Assembly: GCA_902729415.1 (NCBI GenBank)
Contig: CACVCF010000002.1
Span: forward strand, 62,001 to 126,000
Source of the DNA: Terasakiella magnetica
GTDB lineage: Bacteria; Pseudomonadota; Alphaproteobacteria; Rhodospirillales; Magnetospirillaceae
Length of the DNA: 64,000 nucleotides
Direction of reading: 5' to 3'
Each line of letters opens with the position of its first letter. Positions within the stretch are counted from its first letter, which is position 1. The notes under the pieces are model-generated. The model was not told the DNA's origin. It did not search any database and saw only the letters and a list, made by a program, of their open reading frames with translations. Positions 52,535-60,829 of this stretch are shown here, piece by piece. Made by a program: the position numbers and the translations under genes.

Positions 52535-52565
52535 GTAAAATCCGTCTGAAACCAAAGACCTAAGG

Positions 52566-52838
52566 TTAGGCCAGCGGCTTCATGTCCTTGACGCGAGCGA
52601 CAAGGCGGGAAACCTTGCGCGACGCGGTATTCTTGTGCAGCACCCCGGCCTGAACGCCCCGCATCAGCTGCGGCTCGGCTTCGTGGAGGGCGGTCTTGGC
52701 GGCTTCGTTATCGCCGGCGGCGATGGCGAGTTCCACCTTCTTGACGAAGGTACGGATACGGCTCACGCGGGCGCGGTTGACCTCGGTACGAGTCTCGGTC
52801 TGGCGGATGCGCTTCTTAGCCGACTTATGATGGGCCAT
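52566..52838 (-). CDS. rpsT: 30S ribosomal protein S20
   Basis: 90 residues beginning [36 protein letters not shown], the basic helical S20 start, with [35 protein letters not shown] at the end. It has a strong promoter of its own and a terminator. Its position directly upstream of dnaA is a common alphaproteobacterial arrangement. Confidence 0.99.
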   Translation of the reverse strand: MAHHKSAKKRIRQTETRTEVNRARVSRIRTFVKKVELAIAAGDNEAAKTALHEAEPQLMRGVQAGVLHKNTASRKVSRLVARVKDMKPLA

Positions 52839-52879
52839 GGATCGGAACCTTGGAACTGGGATGCGAAATCGAAGGCGCG

Positions 52880-52908
52880 GTTATATGTCCGCACCTTCGT
52901 CTCGTCAA
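52880..52908 (-). promoter_or_regulatory. Sigma-70-type promoter of rpsT
   Basis: On the minus strand TTGACG (52908-52903), a 17-bp spacer, then TATAAC (52885-52880). Both match the consensus at five of six positions with ideal spacing. Transcription would begin near 52873, about 35 nt before the ATG. Confidence 0.8.
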
Positions 52909-52917
52909 GCGGTGAAT

Positions 52918-52946
52918 CGGATCGCGGGAGAAAGTGCCGCGATCCG
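52918..52946 (-). terminator. Hairpin after the enoyl-CoA hydratase gene
   Basis: A perfect 10-bp inverted repeat CGGATCGCGG / CCGCGATCCG with a 9-nt loop, 8 bp after the stop codon. No U-tract follows, so it may protect the mRNA 3' end or need Rho. Confidence 0.5.
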
Positions 52947-52953
52947 GCGGGAT

Positions 52954-53730
52954 TCAGGCATTCTTGAAGACGGCGGGACGCTTCTCGGTGAAAGCGGCCA
53001 TACCTTCCTTCTGATCCTGGGTGGAGAAGGTGGAGTGGAACAAGCGGCGTTCGAACCGGATGCCCTGAGACAGAGGGGTCTCGAAGGCGACATTGACCGC
53101 CTCCTTGCACAGCATAACCACCGGACGCGACAGACCGGCGATCTTGTCGGCGACCTTGACGGCCTCATCGACCAGTTCGGCCACCGGCACGATGCGGCTG
53201 ACCAGACCCGAACGCTCGGCCTCGGCCGCATCCATCAAGCGACCGGTCAGGCACATTTCCATGGCCTTGGACTTGCCCACGGCACGGGTCAGGCGCTGGG
53301 TTCCGCCAGCGCCCGGAATGGTGCCGATGGTGATTTCCGGCTGGCCGAACTTGGCGTTATCGGCGGCCAGGATGAAGTCACACATCATGGCGACCTCGCA
53401 TCCGCCGCCCAGGGCAAAGCCCGCCACTGCCGCGATGATCGGCTTGCGGCAAACGGTGACCTGCTCCCAGCCGTTGGTGATGAAGTTGGACATATAGACG
53501 TCCATGTAATCCCGGTCCTTCATCTCCTTGATGTCGGCACCGGCGGCGAACGCCTTCTCCGACCCGGTCAGCACGATGGCGCCGATGCCGTCGTCGGCCT
53601 CGAAGGTGTTCAGAGCCTGACCCAGCTCGGAAATCAAGGCGGCGCACAGCGCGTTCATGGCCTTGGGCCGGTTCAGAGCAATGAGGCCGACGCGGCCGCG
53701 GGTCTCGACGGTGATGTTTTCGAAAGCCAT
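52954..53730 (-). CDS. Enoyl-CoA hydratase/isomerase family protein
   Basis: 258 residues of the crotonase fold. It has [15 protein letters not shown] (oxyanion hole), [78 protein letters not shown]. Both catalytic Glu residues of true hydratases are present, in GGGCEVAM and [12 protein letters not shown]. It should hydrate 2-enoyl-CoA in fatty-acid oxidation or supply PHA monomers. The ATG at 53730 has GGGGAG upstream. It stands alone between rpsT and a small exported protein. Confidence 0.94.
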   Translation of the reverse strand: MAFENITVETRGRVGLIALNRPKAMNALCAALISELGQALNTFEADDGIGAIVLTGSEKAFAAGADIKEMKDRDYMDVYMSNFITNGWEQVTVCRKPIIAAVAGFALGGGCEVAMMCDFILAADNAKFGQPEITIGTIPGAGGTQRLTRAVGKSKAMEMCLTGRLMDAAEAERSGLVSRIVPVAELVDEAVKVADKIAGLSRPVVMLCKEAVNVAFETPLSQGIRFERRLFHSTFSTQDQKEGMAAFTEKRPAVFKNA

Positions 53731-53752
53731 GGTATCTCTTCTCCCCTTGGGC

Positions 53753-54112
53753 TTATTCGGGTGTGATGGCGAAACGGATGGTGAGATGCCGACCCTTGGC
53801 CACCGGTTCCAGGCGCAGCACCTCGGCCTCGCGGCGGTACTGCCGGTCGGACACGTGGGTCCAACCCAACTGAGGCAGGGTCGTGGCATAGAATTTCAGA
53901 ACTTCGGCGGTGGCGACGGCGCCATGGGCATAGGCATCGACGATGCGGCCGCCCGGAGTGTCGAACGAAACCCCGGTTTCCAGAGTTTCGGTCAGGCCAG
54001 GAGCCAGGGGCAGATCCTCGTACTGACTCAAGAACGGCTCCGCACCGGCCGTCCCCGCGAGGGTGGCGGCGGCGAGAACGAGAGCGAGGAAGAGCGACCG
54101 GACTCGAAGCAT
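53753..54112 (-). CDS. Small exported protein of unknown function
   Basis: 119 residues: a signal peptide ([24 protein letters not shown]) and a short domain with [41 protein letters not shown] and [23 protein letters not shown]. The pattern FY..TLPQLGW resembles small periplasmic proteins that follow mutM in several alphaproteobacteria. No catalytic motif is visible. It starts 17 bp after the mutM stop, so it is probably cotranscribed with mutM. Confidence 0.8.
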   Translation of the reverse strand: MLRVRSLFLALVLAAATLAGTAGAEPFLSQYEDLPLAPGLTETLETGVSFDTPGGRIVDAYAHGAVATAEVLKFYATTLPQLGWTHVSDRQYRREAEVLRLEPVAKGRHLTIRFAITPE

Positions 54113-54128
54113 AGCAAACGCTATACCA

Positions 54129-54968
54129 CTACCTTTGCCGCTCCGCACAATAGAAAGTTGACCGCCCCGCTTGGGCGATGCGGCGGATTCCACCGCAGGC
54201 GGGAGCCCCGGCACAGTCGGGGCAAGGCTCGCCTTCGCGGCCATAGACCTTGAAACCGTGCTGGAAATACCCCAGTTCGCCATCGGGGCGGACGTGGTCG
54301 CGCAAGGACGAGCCCCCGGCGGCAATAGCTTCGGTCAACACATCCTTGACGCACCCCACCAGCAGCCCGATCTCATCCCTGGTCACGTCGCGCGCCGGAC
54401 GCAACGGCGAAATCCGCGCCCGGAACAGGCTTTCGCAGACATAGATATTGCCCAGCCCCGCCACCACCTTCTGATCCAGCAGCGCCGATTTGATGGGGGT
54501 TGCCTTGCCCGCCAGCGCCCCGGCCAGCACCTGGGCGTCGAACCCGGCCTCCAGCGGCTCCGGCCCGATCCCGGCGAGAAGAGGGTGGGCCTCCACCTCG
54601 GCGGCATCGCACAGAATCATCAGGCCGAAGCGGCGGGGGTCGGTCAACGTCACCACGACGCCGTCATCGGTGACGAACTCCACATGATCGTGGGGACCGG
54701 GCGGCGTATTCTTCAGGCCCGAGATCACCATGCGGCCCGACATGCCGAGATGGCCGAGCAAGACCAGACCGCCGTCCAGGCGCACCACCAGATACTTGGC
54801 GCGGCGCCCTACCCGCTCGATCGTCCGCCCGGTCAGACGCTGGGCGAAATGGGGCGGAAACGGCAGCCGCAGTCCCGCCCGGCGGGTGACGACCGAGGCG
54901 AAGCGCCGCCCCTCCCACACTCGGGCCAGTCCCCGGGCGACGGTCTCGACCTCGGGCAATTCGGGCAT
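54129..54968 (-). CDS. mutM: Formamidopyrimidine-DNA glycosylase MutM, with altered zinc finger
   Basis: 279 residues. The catalytic N-terminus MPELPEVETVARGL with Pro2, Glu3 and Glu6 is intact, as is LGHLGMSGRM, the H2TH motif LLDQKVVAGLGNIYVCESLF and the FGLMILCDAAEVEAHPLLAGIGPEPL region. It excises 8-oxoguanine and nicks the strand. The C-terminal zinc finger reads EPCPDC...RSTFYCAERQR: Arg277 stands where the fourth Cys (FYCPxCQ) is expected. An extra Cys in GAPACGG might replace it as a ligand. The start is the ATG giving Pro2, which is obligatory for activity. Confidence 0.94.
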   Translation of the reverse strand: MPELPEVETVARGLARVWEGRRFASVVTRRAGLRLPFPPHFAQRLTGRTIERVGRRAKYLVVRLDGGLVLLGHLGMSGRMVISGLKNTPPGPHDHVEFVTDDGVVVTLTDPRRFGLMILCDAAEVEAHPLLAGIGPEPLEAGFDAQVLAGALAGKATPIKSALLDQKVVAGLGNIYVCESLFRARISPLRPARDVTRDEIGLLVGCVKDVLTEAIAAGGSSLRDHVRPDGELGYFQHGFKVYGREGEPCPDCAGAPACGGIRRIAQAGRSTFYCAERQR

Positions 54969-55018
54969 GGCGCGACTCCTTTCTGCGAAAAAAGTACGAT
55001 GGGCGGCCGCCTATCCTC

Positions 55019-56296
55019 CTACAACCCGCGCGCCACCGCCCGCCAAGCGATATCGCGGCGGCAAAAGCCCTGCGGCCAATCCAGGCAATCAACGGCGGCA
55101 TAGGCGCGCTGGCGCGCCTCGCTGACCGTGGCGCCGATGGCGGTGACACCCAGAACCCGGCCGCCGGTGGCCACCACCTTGCCATCCTTGAGTGCGGTTC
55201 CGGCATGCAGCACAGTAACGCCTTCGACCGCGCCCGCCGCCTCCAGACCGCCGATGACGGTATTCTTCTCGTAGGAGCCGGGATAGCCCATGGCCGCCAT
55301 CACCACCACCAGGGCGACCTCGTCCCGCCACTCCAGGGTGACCTCGGACAGCCGCCCCTCGGCCCCGGCCAGCAGCACCGGCAGCAGATCCGATTTCAGC
55401 CGCGCCATCAAAACCTGACATTCAGGGTCGCCAAAGCGGACATTATATTCCAGCAGCTTGGGGCCATGCTCGGTCACCATGATTCCGGCGAACAGCACGC
55501 CGGTATAGGGCCGCCCCATCCCGGCCATGGTGCGCACCAACGGCAGGATGCTGCTTTCCATGATCTTGGCCTGGATGTCGGGGGTTACCACCGGCGTGGG
55601 GGAATACGCCCCCATGCCGCCGGTATTGGGGCCGGTATCGCCGTCGCCCACCCGCTTGTGATCCTGGGCCGCCGCCAGCGGTACCGCGGTCTTGCCGTCG
55701 CACAGGGCGAAAAAGCTGCATTCCTCGCCGTCGAGGAATTCCTCGATCACCAGTTCGTCACCGGCATCACCGAACACCTTGTCGCCCATCATGGCATCAA
55801 CGGCGGCCAGAGCCTCGTCCAGGGTCATGGCCACCACCACGCCCTTCCCGGCGGCAAGGCCGTCGGTCTTGACCACGATGGGCGCGCCCTTTTCCCGGAT
55901 GAAGGATTTGGCGGCGTCCATGTCGCGGAAGCGGCCGTACCACGCGGTGGGAATGCCCGCCTTGGCGGCCACGTCCTTCATGAAGCCCTTGGAGCCTTCC
56001 AGCTCGGCGGCGGCGGCGGAGGGGCCGAACACCTTGATGCCCACGGCGCGGCACTTGTCGGCCAGCCCCAAAACCAGCGGCGCCTCAGGACCGACCACCA
56101 CCAGATCCACCGCATTGGCGGCGGCGAAGGCCACCAGCTCATCCACCTTCTCGGACCCGATGGCGAGGCATTCCGCCACAGCGGCGATACCGGCATTGCC
56201 GGGGGCGCACCACAGCCGGGATAGCAGCGGCGATTGCTTCAGCTTCCAGCACAGGGCATGCTCGCGCCCGCCCGACCCGACCACCAGAACCTTCAT
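55019..56296 (-). CDS. purD: Phosphoribosylamine-glycine ligase PurD
   Basis: 425 residues starting [23 protein letters not shown]. The ATP-grasp domain includes [56 protein letters not shown] and [18 protein letters not shown] [17 protein letters not shown]. It joins glycine to phosphoribosylamine in purine synthesis. GGAG lies 7 nt before the ATG at 56296. It is divergent from xseA. Confidence 0.98.
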   Translation of the reverse strand: MKVLVVGSGGREHALCWKLKQSPLLSRLWCAPGNAGIAAVAECLAIGSEKVDELVAFAAANAVDLVVVGPEAPLVLGLADKCRAVGIKVFGPSAAAAELEGSKGFMKDVAAKAGIPTAWYGRFRDMDAAKSFIREKGAPIVVKTDGLAAGKGVVVAMTLDEALAAVDAMMGDKVFGDAGDELVIEEFLDGEECSFFALCDGKTAVPLAAAQDHKRVGDGDTGPNTGGMGAYSPTPVVTPDIQAKIMESSILPLVRTMAGMGRPYTGVLFAGIMVTEHGPKLLEYNVRFGDPECQVLMARLKSDLLPVLLAGAEGRLSEVTLEWRDEVALVVVMAAMGYPGSYEKNTVIGGLEAAGAVEGVTVLHAGTALKDGKVVATGGRVLGVTAIGATVSEARQRAYAAVDCLDWPQGFCRRDIAWRAVARGL

Positions 56297-56394
56297 AACT
56301 CGTCTCCACCTGTCCCGTACCGTGATAGAGGCGGGTTGTAGCATGGCGGTCGGAGTTTGCAAAACGCCCGCCTTTGCGCCACCATCGCCGTCTG

Positions 56395-57918
56395 ATGACC
56401 GACAGCCCCCCCCCTCCCCATTCCGCCTCCAACGTTCCCGAGTATTCGGTGAGCGAGCTTTCGGGCTCGCTGCGAAAGACGGTGGAGGAGACGTTCTCCT
56501 TCGTGCGGGTGCGGGGCGAGATTTCCGGCTTCAAGCGCCATTCCTCCGGCCATCTCTATCTGGCGCTGAAGGATGCCGACGCGGTACTGGATGCAGTGTG
56601 CTGGCGCGGCGCGGCCCAACGCCTGGGGCTGGCCCCGGAAGACGGTATGGAGGTGGTGGCCACCGGACGCCTGACCACCTATCCCGGCCGCTCCAAATAC
56701 CAGATGGTGATCGAGCGCATGGAGCTGGCGGGCCAGGGCGCCTTGCTCAAGCTGCTGGAAGACCGCAAGAAGCGCCTGATGGCCGAGGGGCTGTTTGCCC
56801 CTGAAAGAAAGCGTCCCATTCCTTTCCTGCCCCAGGTCATCGGCGTCATCACCTCGCCCACCGGGGCGGTGATCCGCGACATCCTCCACCGTCTGGCCGA
56901 GCGCTTCCCACGCCGGGTGCTGCTGTGGCCGGTAGCGGTCCAGGGCGAAGGTGCCGCGGCGCAAGTCGCCGCCGCCATCCGGGGCTTCAACGCCTTGTCC
57001 ACCGGCGGAACAGTGCCACGCCCCGACGTGCTGATCGTGGCGCGCGGCGGCGGCTCGCTGGAAGACCTGATGGCCTTCAACGAGGAAGAGGTGGTCCGCG
57101 CCGCCGCGGAATCCGTCATTCCGCTGATTTCGGCGGTGGGGCACGAGACCGACACCACCTTGATCGACTTCGCCGCCTCCTTACGCGCCCCAACCCCCAC
57201 CGCGGCGGCTGAAAAAGCCGTGCCGGTGCGGGCCGAACTGGTGGCAAGCGTGGCCGAATTGGGCGGACGCATGGTGGGCGGCATCCAGCGCGGCCTGGAA
57301 GAGCGGCGTGCCCGCCTCGGCCACACATTCCGCGCGCTGCCCAATCCCCGCCGGATGATCGAAGATTGCGCCCGCAGGCTGGACGACCGGGCAGAGCGCC
57401 TGGGCAACGCCCTGCCCAATCTTCTGAGCCGTCGCCGCGCCGAATTGGACCGGCTGGCGGCCCGACTGAAAAGCCCGCGCGAGATGCTGGCCGAGCGTGG
57501 TCATGCCCTGGCCGCCCTGGCCACCCGCCTCGGCCATGCGTTGAAGACCGCACGCGCCGCCGAGCAATCGCAGGTGGAGCGTAAAAGACTGCAACTGGAT
57601 CAGGGCTCACGCCGCCTGCCCGAGGCTATGGCCCGGCTGCTGGCCGAGCGCGCCACCCGCCTCGACCACGCCGCCAAATTGCTGGAGAGCTTTTCCTATC
57701 GCAAGGTACTGGAGCGCGGTTATGCGGTAGTGCGCGACGCCCGCGGCCAGCCGGTGATCGCCGCCGCCGCCGCCCTGCCCGGCACGGCACTGACCGTCGA
57801 ATTCAGTGACGGCACCGCACCGGTGGTGGTGCAGGGCAGCATCGCACCGCCCGCCGCACCGCCCCAAAAACCGCGCAAAACCAGCCCCGCCGACGGACGC
57901 CAGGGAAGTTTGCTTTAA
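56395..57918 (+). CDS. xseA: Exodeoxyribonuclease VII large subunit
   Basis: 507 residues: an N-terminal OB-fold ([42 protein letters not shown]), the catalytic domain with [68 protein letters not shown] and [26 protein letters not shown], then a long helical C-terminus. The start is ATG 56395; no good ribosome-binding site is seen, and the codons after it include nine Cs in a row. No xseB gene is adjacent. Confidence 0.96.
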   Translation: MTDSPPPPHSASNVPEYSVSELSGSLRKTVEETFSFVRVRGEISGFKRHSSGHLYLALKDADAVLDAVCWRGAAQRLGLAPEDGMEVVATGRLTTYPGRSKYQMVIERMELAGQGALLKLLEDRKKRLMAEGLFAPERKRPIPFLPQVIGVITSPTGAVIRDILHRLAERFPRRVLLWPVAVQGEGAAAQVAAAIRGFNALSTGGTVPRPDVLIVARGGGSLEDLMAFNEEEVVRAAAESVIPLISAVGHETDTTLIDFAASLRAPTPTAAAEKAVPVRAELVASVAELGGRMVGGIQRGLEERRARLGHTFRALPNPRRMIEDCARRLDDRAERLGNALPNLLSRRRAELDRLAARLKSPREMLAERGHALAALATRLGHALKTARAAEQSQVERKRLQLDQGSRRLPEAMARLLAERATRLDHAAKLLESFSYRKVLERGYAVVRDARGQPVIAAAAALPGTALTVEFSDGTAPVVVQGSIAPPAAPPQKPRKTSPADGRQGSLL

Positions 57919-57951
57919 AATCAGAGTCTCAGGCGCTGGGCGTGAACGCCC

Positions 57952-59568
57952 TCAATCTCCCTGCCGCAGCACCACCATCAAGCCGGGAACGTCGTGACCA
58001 CCGTCCTGACGGGTGGAAACATTTTCCTGCACCGCCACCGTGAACCCGGCGGCCTCGGCTTCGGCACGGACATAATCGGGGGCGTGGGCATAGCGCTGTT
58101 TTGGCCCCAGGGCATAAGAACCGATCTCGTCATCGCGCTCGACCGTGAAGGCAAAAACACCTCGGGGCCGCAAGGCGTTGGCGGCAGCCCGCAGCACCGG
58201 CGCCAGATCCCCGAGATAGACCAGCACGTCGGCGGCGACCAGCAGATCATAGCGACCGCCCCGCTCGGTCAGTACGGCCACCAGATCGCCCACGATCAAC
58301 TCATCGTAGAGATTCCGCTCACGCGCCTTCTCGATCATGGCGGGAGAAAGGTCAAGACCATCGAGCCGGGCCGCCAGAGAGCGTAGAATCGGCGCCATCA
58401 GCCCCGTCCCGCAGCCCGCATCCATAACGTCGAGACTACGTTCACGCGGCAGCGTCCGTCCCAGTACCTCGGCCAATACGGCCGGGGCGCGATAGGCCAA
58501 CTTTTCCACCAGGGCGGTATCGAAACGTTCGGCATAATCGTCGAAGAGCTGGCGGACATAGGATTGGGGCGCACGCTCGGGGGTTTCACCGCCCAACTGG
58601 GCCAGGCCGAGGGCGGCGCCGTGACGGTCTTCGGGATCCAGCTTCAGGCAATGACGGTAATGCTCTGCCGCCCGCGCGTCTTCTCCCATGAGACGGCAGG
58701 CTTCGGCCAGACACCACCGGGCCTCCACCGATTTTGGAGCAACGACAAGGGCACGCTCGAACGCCGCCGCCGCCCCTTCGGGTGCGCCCAGGGCTTGGCG
58801 CACCAGCCCCAGTTCCATCCAGCCCTCGGCCTCGCGCGGGGCCAGCTTGGTGGCGCGCTCGGCCTGCACCCGCGCGTCGTCGAGCCGCCGCATCTCGCGC
58901 AAGGCTCCCGCCAGATTGGCCCGGATACCGCCGTGATCGCGGCGCAGATCTGCCGCACCGGTCAAAATCGCCACCGCCCGCTCGGTCCGCCCCAAGGCGC
59001 GCAGCACCAGACCGTAATTATGCAGAGCCACCGCCCAATTGGGCCGCAGGGCCAGGGCGTGTTCCAGCAGGCCTGCCGCCTCCTGGTCGCGGCCCTGCTG
59101 GTGCAGCAGGCCGCCCAAGGTGCACAGGGCCTCGGCATGGTCGGCATTGGCCTCCACCGCCCGGCGACAATGGCCGATGGCCTCATCGATCCGGCCGATC
59201 CGTCCCAACAGCCCGCCCAGGCGGGCATTAGCCTCGGCGTGGCCGGGCTCGGCCGCCACGATGTGGCGATATTGCAAAATGGCGGAATTGAAATTGTCCT
59301 GATGCTCCAGCGCCCGGCCCAGCGCCAAACGCGGAATGATCTGGTGCGGGTCGGCGGCCACCGCGCGCGATAGATGTTCGGCCGCCTTTTTGGCCTGGTC
59401 CTGATCCAGGGCGATCAGTCCTAAAAGATAATGGGCACCGCCAAAATCAGGCTTGGCATCGACGATCAGGCGCGCCAGCCGCCGGGCCTCGACGGCATTA
59501 CCGGCGTCATACGCCCGCATGGCCAGAGCGAAGACCTCCCCCACATTGAGACTCTGCTGCGTCATCAT
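57952..59568 (-). CDS. TPR-repeat protein with C-terminal SAM-dependent methyltransferase domain
   Basis: 538 residues. Residues about 1-320 are at least eight tetratricopeptide units (for example GGAHYLLGLIALDQDQAKKAAEHLSRAVAADP and AEALCTLGGLLHQQGRDQEAAGLLEHALALRPN). After a linker, SYVRQLFDDYAERFDTALVEKLAYRAP leads into a class I methyltransferase with motif I VMDAGCGTGLMAPILRS, DGLDLSPAMIEKARERN and YDLLVAADVLVYLGDL. It probably methylates a protein or lipid partner held by the repeats; the substrate is unknown. ATG ATG (59568/59565) with AGGGA upstream sets the start. Divergent from the Rrf2 regulator. Confidence 0.9.
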   Translation of the reverse strand: MMTQQSLNVGEVFALAMRAYDAGNAVEARRLARLIVDAKPDFGGAHYLLGLIALDQDQAKKAAEHLSRAVAADPHQIIPRLALGRALEHQDNFNSAILQYRHIVAAEPGHAEANARLGGLLGRIGRIDEAIGHCRRAVEANADHAEALCTLGGLLHQQGRDQEAAGLLEHALALRPNWAVALHNYGLVLRALGRTERAVAILTGAADLRRDHGGIRANLAGALREMRRLDDARVQAERATKLAPREAEGWMELGLVRQALGAPEGAAAAFERALVVAPKSVEARWCLAEACRLMGEDARAAEHYRHCLKLDPEDRHGAALGLAQLGGETPERAPQSYVRQLFDDYAERFDTALVEKLAYRAPAVLAEVLGRTLPRERSLDVMDAGCGTGLMAPILRSLAARLDGLDLSPAMIEKARERNLYDELIVGDLVAVLTERGGRYDLLVAADVLVYLGDLAPVLRAAANALRPRGVFAFTVERDDEIGSYALGPKQRYAHAPDYVRAEAEAAGFTVAVQENVSTRQDGGHDVPGLMVVLRQGD

Positions 59569-59657
59569 CTCTATCCCTCGATAATCTGATAAGTAGCATA
59601 AGACCGGCTTCACCACACCCCCTTGCAAAAAGAAACTGACTCTGTTACATAATGCTT

Positions 59658-60080
59658 ATGACTAGAAATTGCCGCTTTGCCGTCGCCGTCCACGTCACCG
59701 CCCTGCTGGGAACCATGGCGCCGCAGCCCTGTACCTCCGAATGGATCGCGGGCAGCGTCAACACCAACCCTGTGGTGGTCCGCCGGATTTTATCGGCGCT
59801 GGCGAAGGCGGGGTTGGTCAGCTCGACCCGGGGCAGCACGGGCGGATCAATTCTGGCCAAGGCGGCGGAACGCATCACCTTGCTGGATATTCACCGGGCG
59901 GTGGCCGAGGACGAGACCCCCGCCCTACACAACCAGCCGCCCAATCCGGCCTGCCCGGTGGGGCGCAACATCCAATCGGTTCTGATCCGGGTGATGGATC
60001 GGGCCGAAGCTGCCAAGGAGGCGGTGCTGGCCACCACCACCCTGGCCGAAGTGGTGGGGGCACTGCGCAACGAAGCTTAA
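59658..60080 (+). CDS. Rrf2-family transcriptional regulator
   Basis: 140 residues. It has the winged-helix start MTRNCRFAVAVHVTALLG, the recognition part TSEWIAGSVNTNPVVVRRILSALAKAGLVSSTRGSTGGSILAKAAERITLLDIHRAVAED and the C-terminal dimer helix. The three-Cys Fe-S cluster of IscR/NsrR is absent; single Cys occur at residues 5, about 25 and about 97, more like YwnA/HypR members that sense by thiols. ATG 59658 is used; ATG 59652 is in frame. No ribosome-binding site precedes either. It probably controls the following flavodoxin-like gene and itself. Confidence 0.88.
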   Translation: MTRNCRFAVAVHVTALLGTMAPQPCTSEWIAGSVNTNPVVVRRILSALAKAGLVSSTRGSTGGSILAKAAERITLLDIHRAVAEDETPALHNQPPNPACPVGRNIQSVLIRVMDRAEAAKEAVLATTTLAEVVGALRNEA

Positions 60081-60106
60081 GCCCTTTTTTTGCCCATATT
60101 TGAAAC

Positions 60107-60126
60107 AGTAACGATTACTCTTACAT
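60107..60126 (+). promoter_or_regulatory. Dyad and TTACAT element upstream of the flavodoxin-like gene
   Basis: AGTAA-CGA-TTACT (60107-60119) lies between TTGAAA (60100-60105) and TTACAT (60121-60126). A related CTCTGTTACAT stands just before the Rrf2 gene (59640-59650), after TTGCAA. Shared elements suggest that one regulator, perhaps the Rrf2 protein, acts on both. Confidence 0.4.
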
Positions 60127-60136
60127 GGAGAGCATC

Positions 60137-60706
60137 ATGACGAAGATCGCCATCGTTTACCATTCGGGCTTCGGCCATACCAAAATCCTGGCCGAAGCCG
60201 TCGCCGACGGCGCGGCCACAGTCGCGGGCAGCAGCGTGCATCTGATCGCGGTGGATGAGGTCGAAGCCAAGGCCGACATCCTTGACGCCGCCGATGCCAT
60301 TATTTTCGGCTCGCCCACCTACATGGGATCGGCCTCTGCCAAGTTCAAAGAGTTCATGGAGTGGTCCAGCAAGATCTGGTACGTCCGCGGCTGGGCCGAC
60401 AAGCTCGCCGCCGGGTTCACCGCCTCCGCCAGCCAAAGCGGCGACAAGCTTAACGTCCTGATCCAGATGGCGGTGTTCGCCGCCCAGCACGGAATGGTGT
60501 GGGTAGGAGCCAATCTGCTGCCCGGCAACAACACCTCCAAGGGCAGCCCCGAGGATCTCAACCGCCTGGGCAGCTATCTCGGCGCCATGGCTCAGAACAA
60601 TGCCGACCAGGGGCCGGAAGGCGTGACCACCGCCGACCACCAGACCGCTCGGCATCTGGGCCAGCGGGTGGCCGAAGCCGCCGTGCGCTGGAGCGCCGGA
60701 AAGTAA
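60137..60706 (+). CDS. Flavodoxin-fold, WrbA-like FMN protein
   Basis: 189 residues: the FMN phosphate loop IAIVYHSGFGHTKILAEAVADGA at the N-terminus, AIIFGSPTYMGSASAKFKEFMEWSS near residue 60, and a C-terminal part LGSYLGAMAQNNADQGPEGVTTADHQTARHLGQRVAEAA. This fits the NADPH:quinone-oxidoreductase/WrbA-like flavodoxins. It likely reduces quinones by two electrons. GGAGAG stands 6 nt before ATG 60137; an ATG at 60125 in the same frame has none. Follows the Rrf2 gene by 56 bp. Confidence 0.87.
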   Translation: MTKIAIVYHSGFGHTKILAEAVADGAATVAGSSVHLIAVDEVEAKADILDAADAIIFGSPTYMGSASAKFKEFMEWSSKIWYVRGWADKLAAGFTASASQSGDKLNVLIQMAVFAAQHGMVWVGANLLPGNNTSKGSPEDLNRLGSYLGAMAQNNADQGPEGVTTADHQTARHLGQRVAEAAVRWSAGK

Positions 60707-60829
60707 GACATCTCCTCCCTCTCCCCGACCAGGGGAGGGGGAGACTTCCCGCATAAGCATGAAGTTGTGGGAGCAGATACACCGTTTACCCGATTGACCA
60801 ATGTCAAGCCATGGGTTACGTGCGGTTGC

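Larger units (their letters stand above)
52058..52565. other. 508-bp non-coding region upstream of dnaA
   Basis: No gene is seen. In dnaA-proximal order it holds stems GCCGGA-AAA-TCCGGC (52149-52163) and GGCTTG-AGA-CAAGCC (52161-52175), a perfect dyad GAGCTGTA-AA-TACAGCTC (52250-52267), an AT-rich block (52275-52365) with a CRP/FNR-type site, three copies of AGACTC with a matching GAGTCTG, and the rpsT terminator. I found no TTATCCACA-type DnaA box allowing one mismatch, so I do not call oriC here. The region must hold the dnaA promoter. Confidence 0.6.

Noticed and set aside
52058..52565. Calling oriC upstream of dnaA
   Set aside because: No DnaA-box cluster is visible, and in several alphaproteobacteria the origin is not beside dnaA; gene order alone is not enough.
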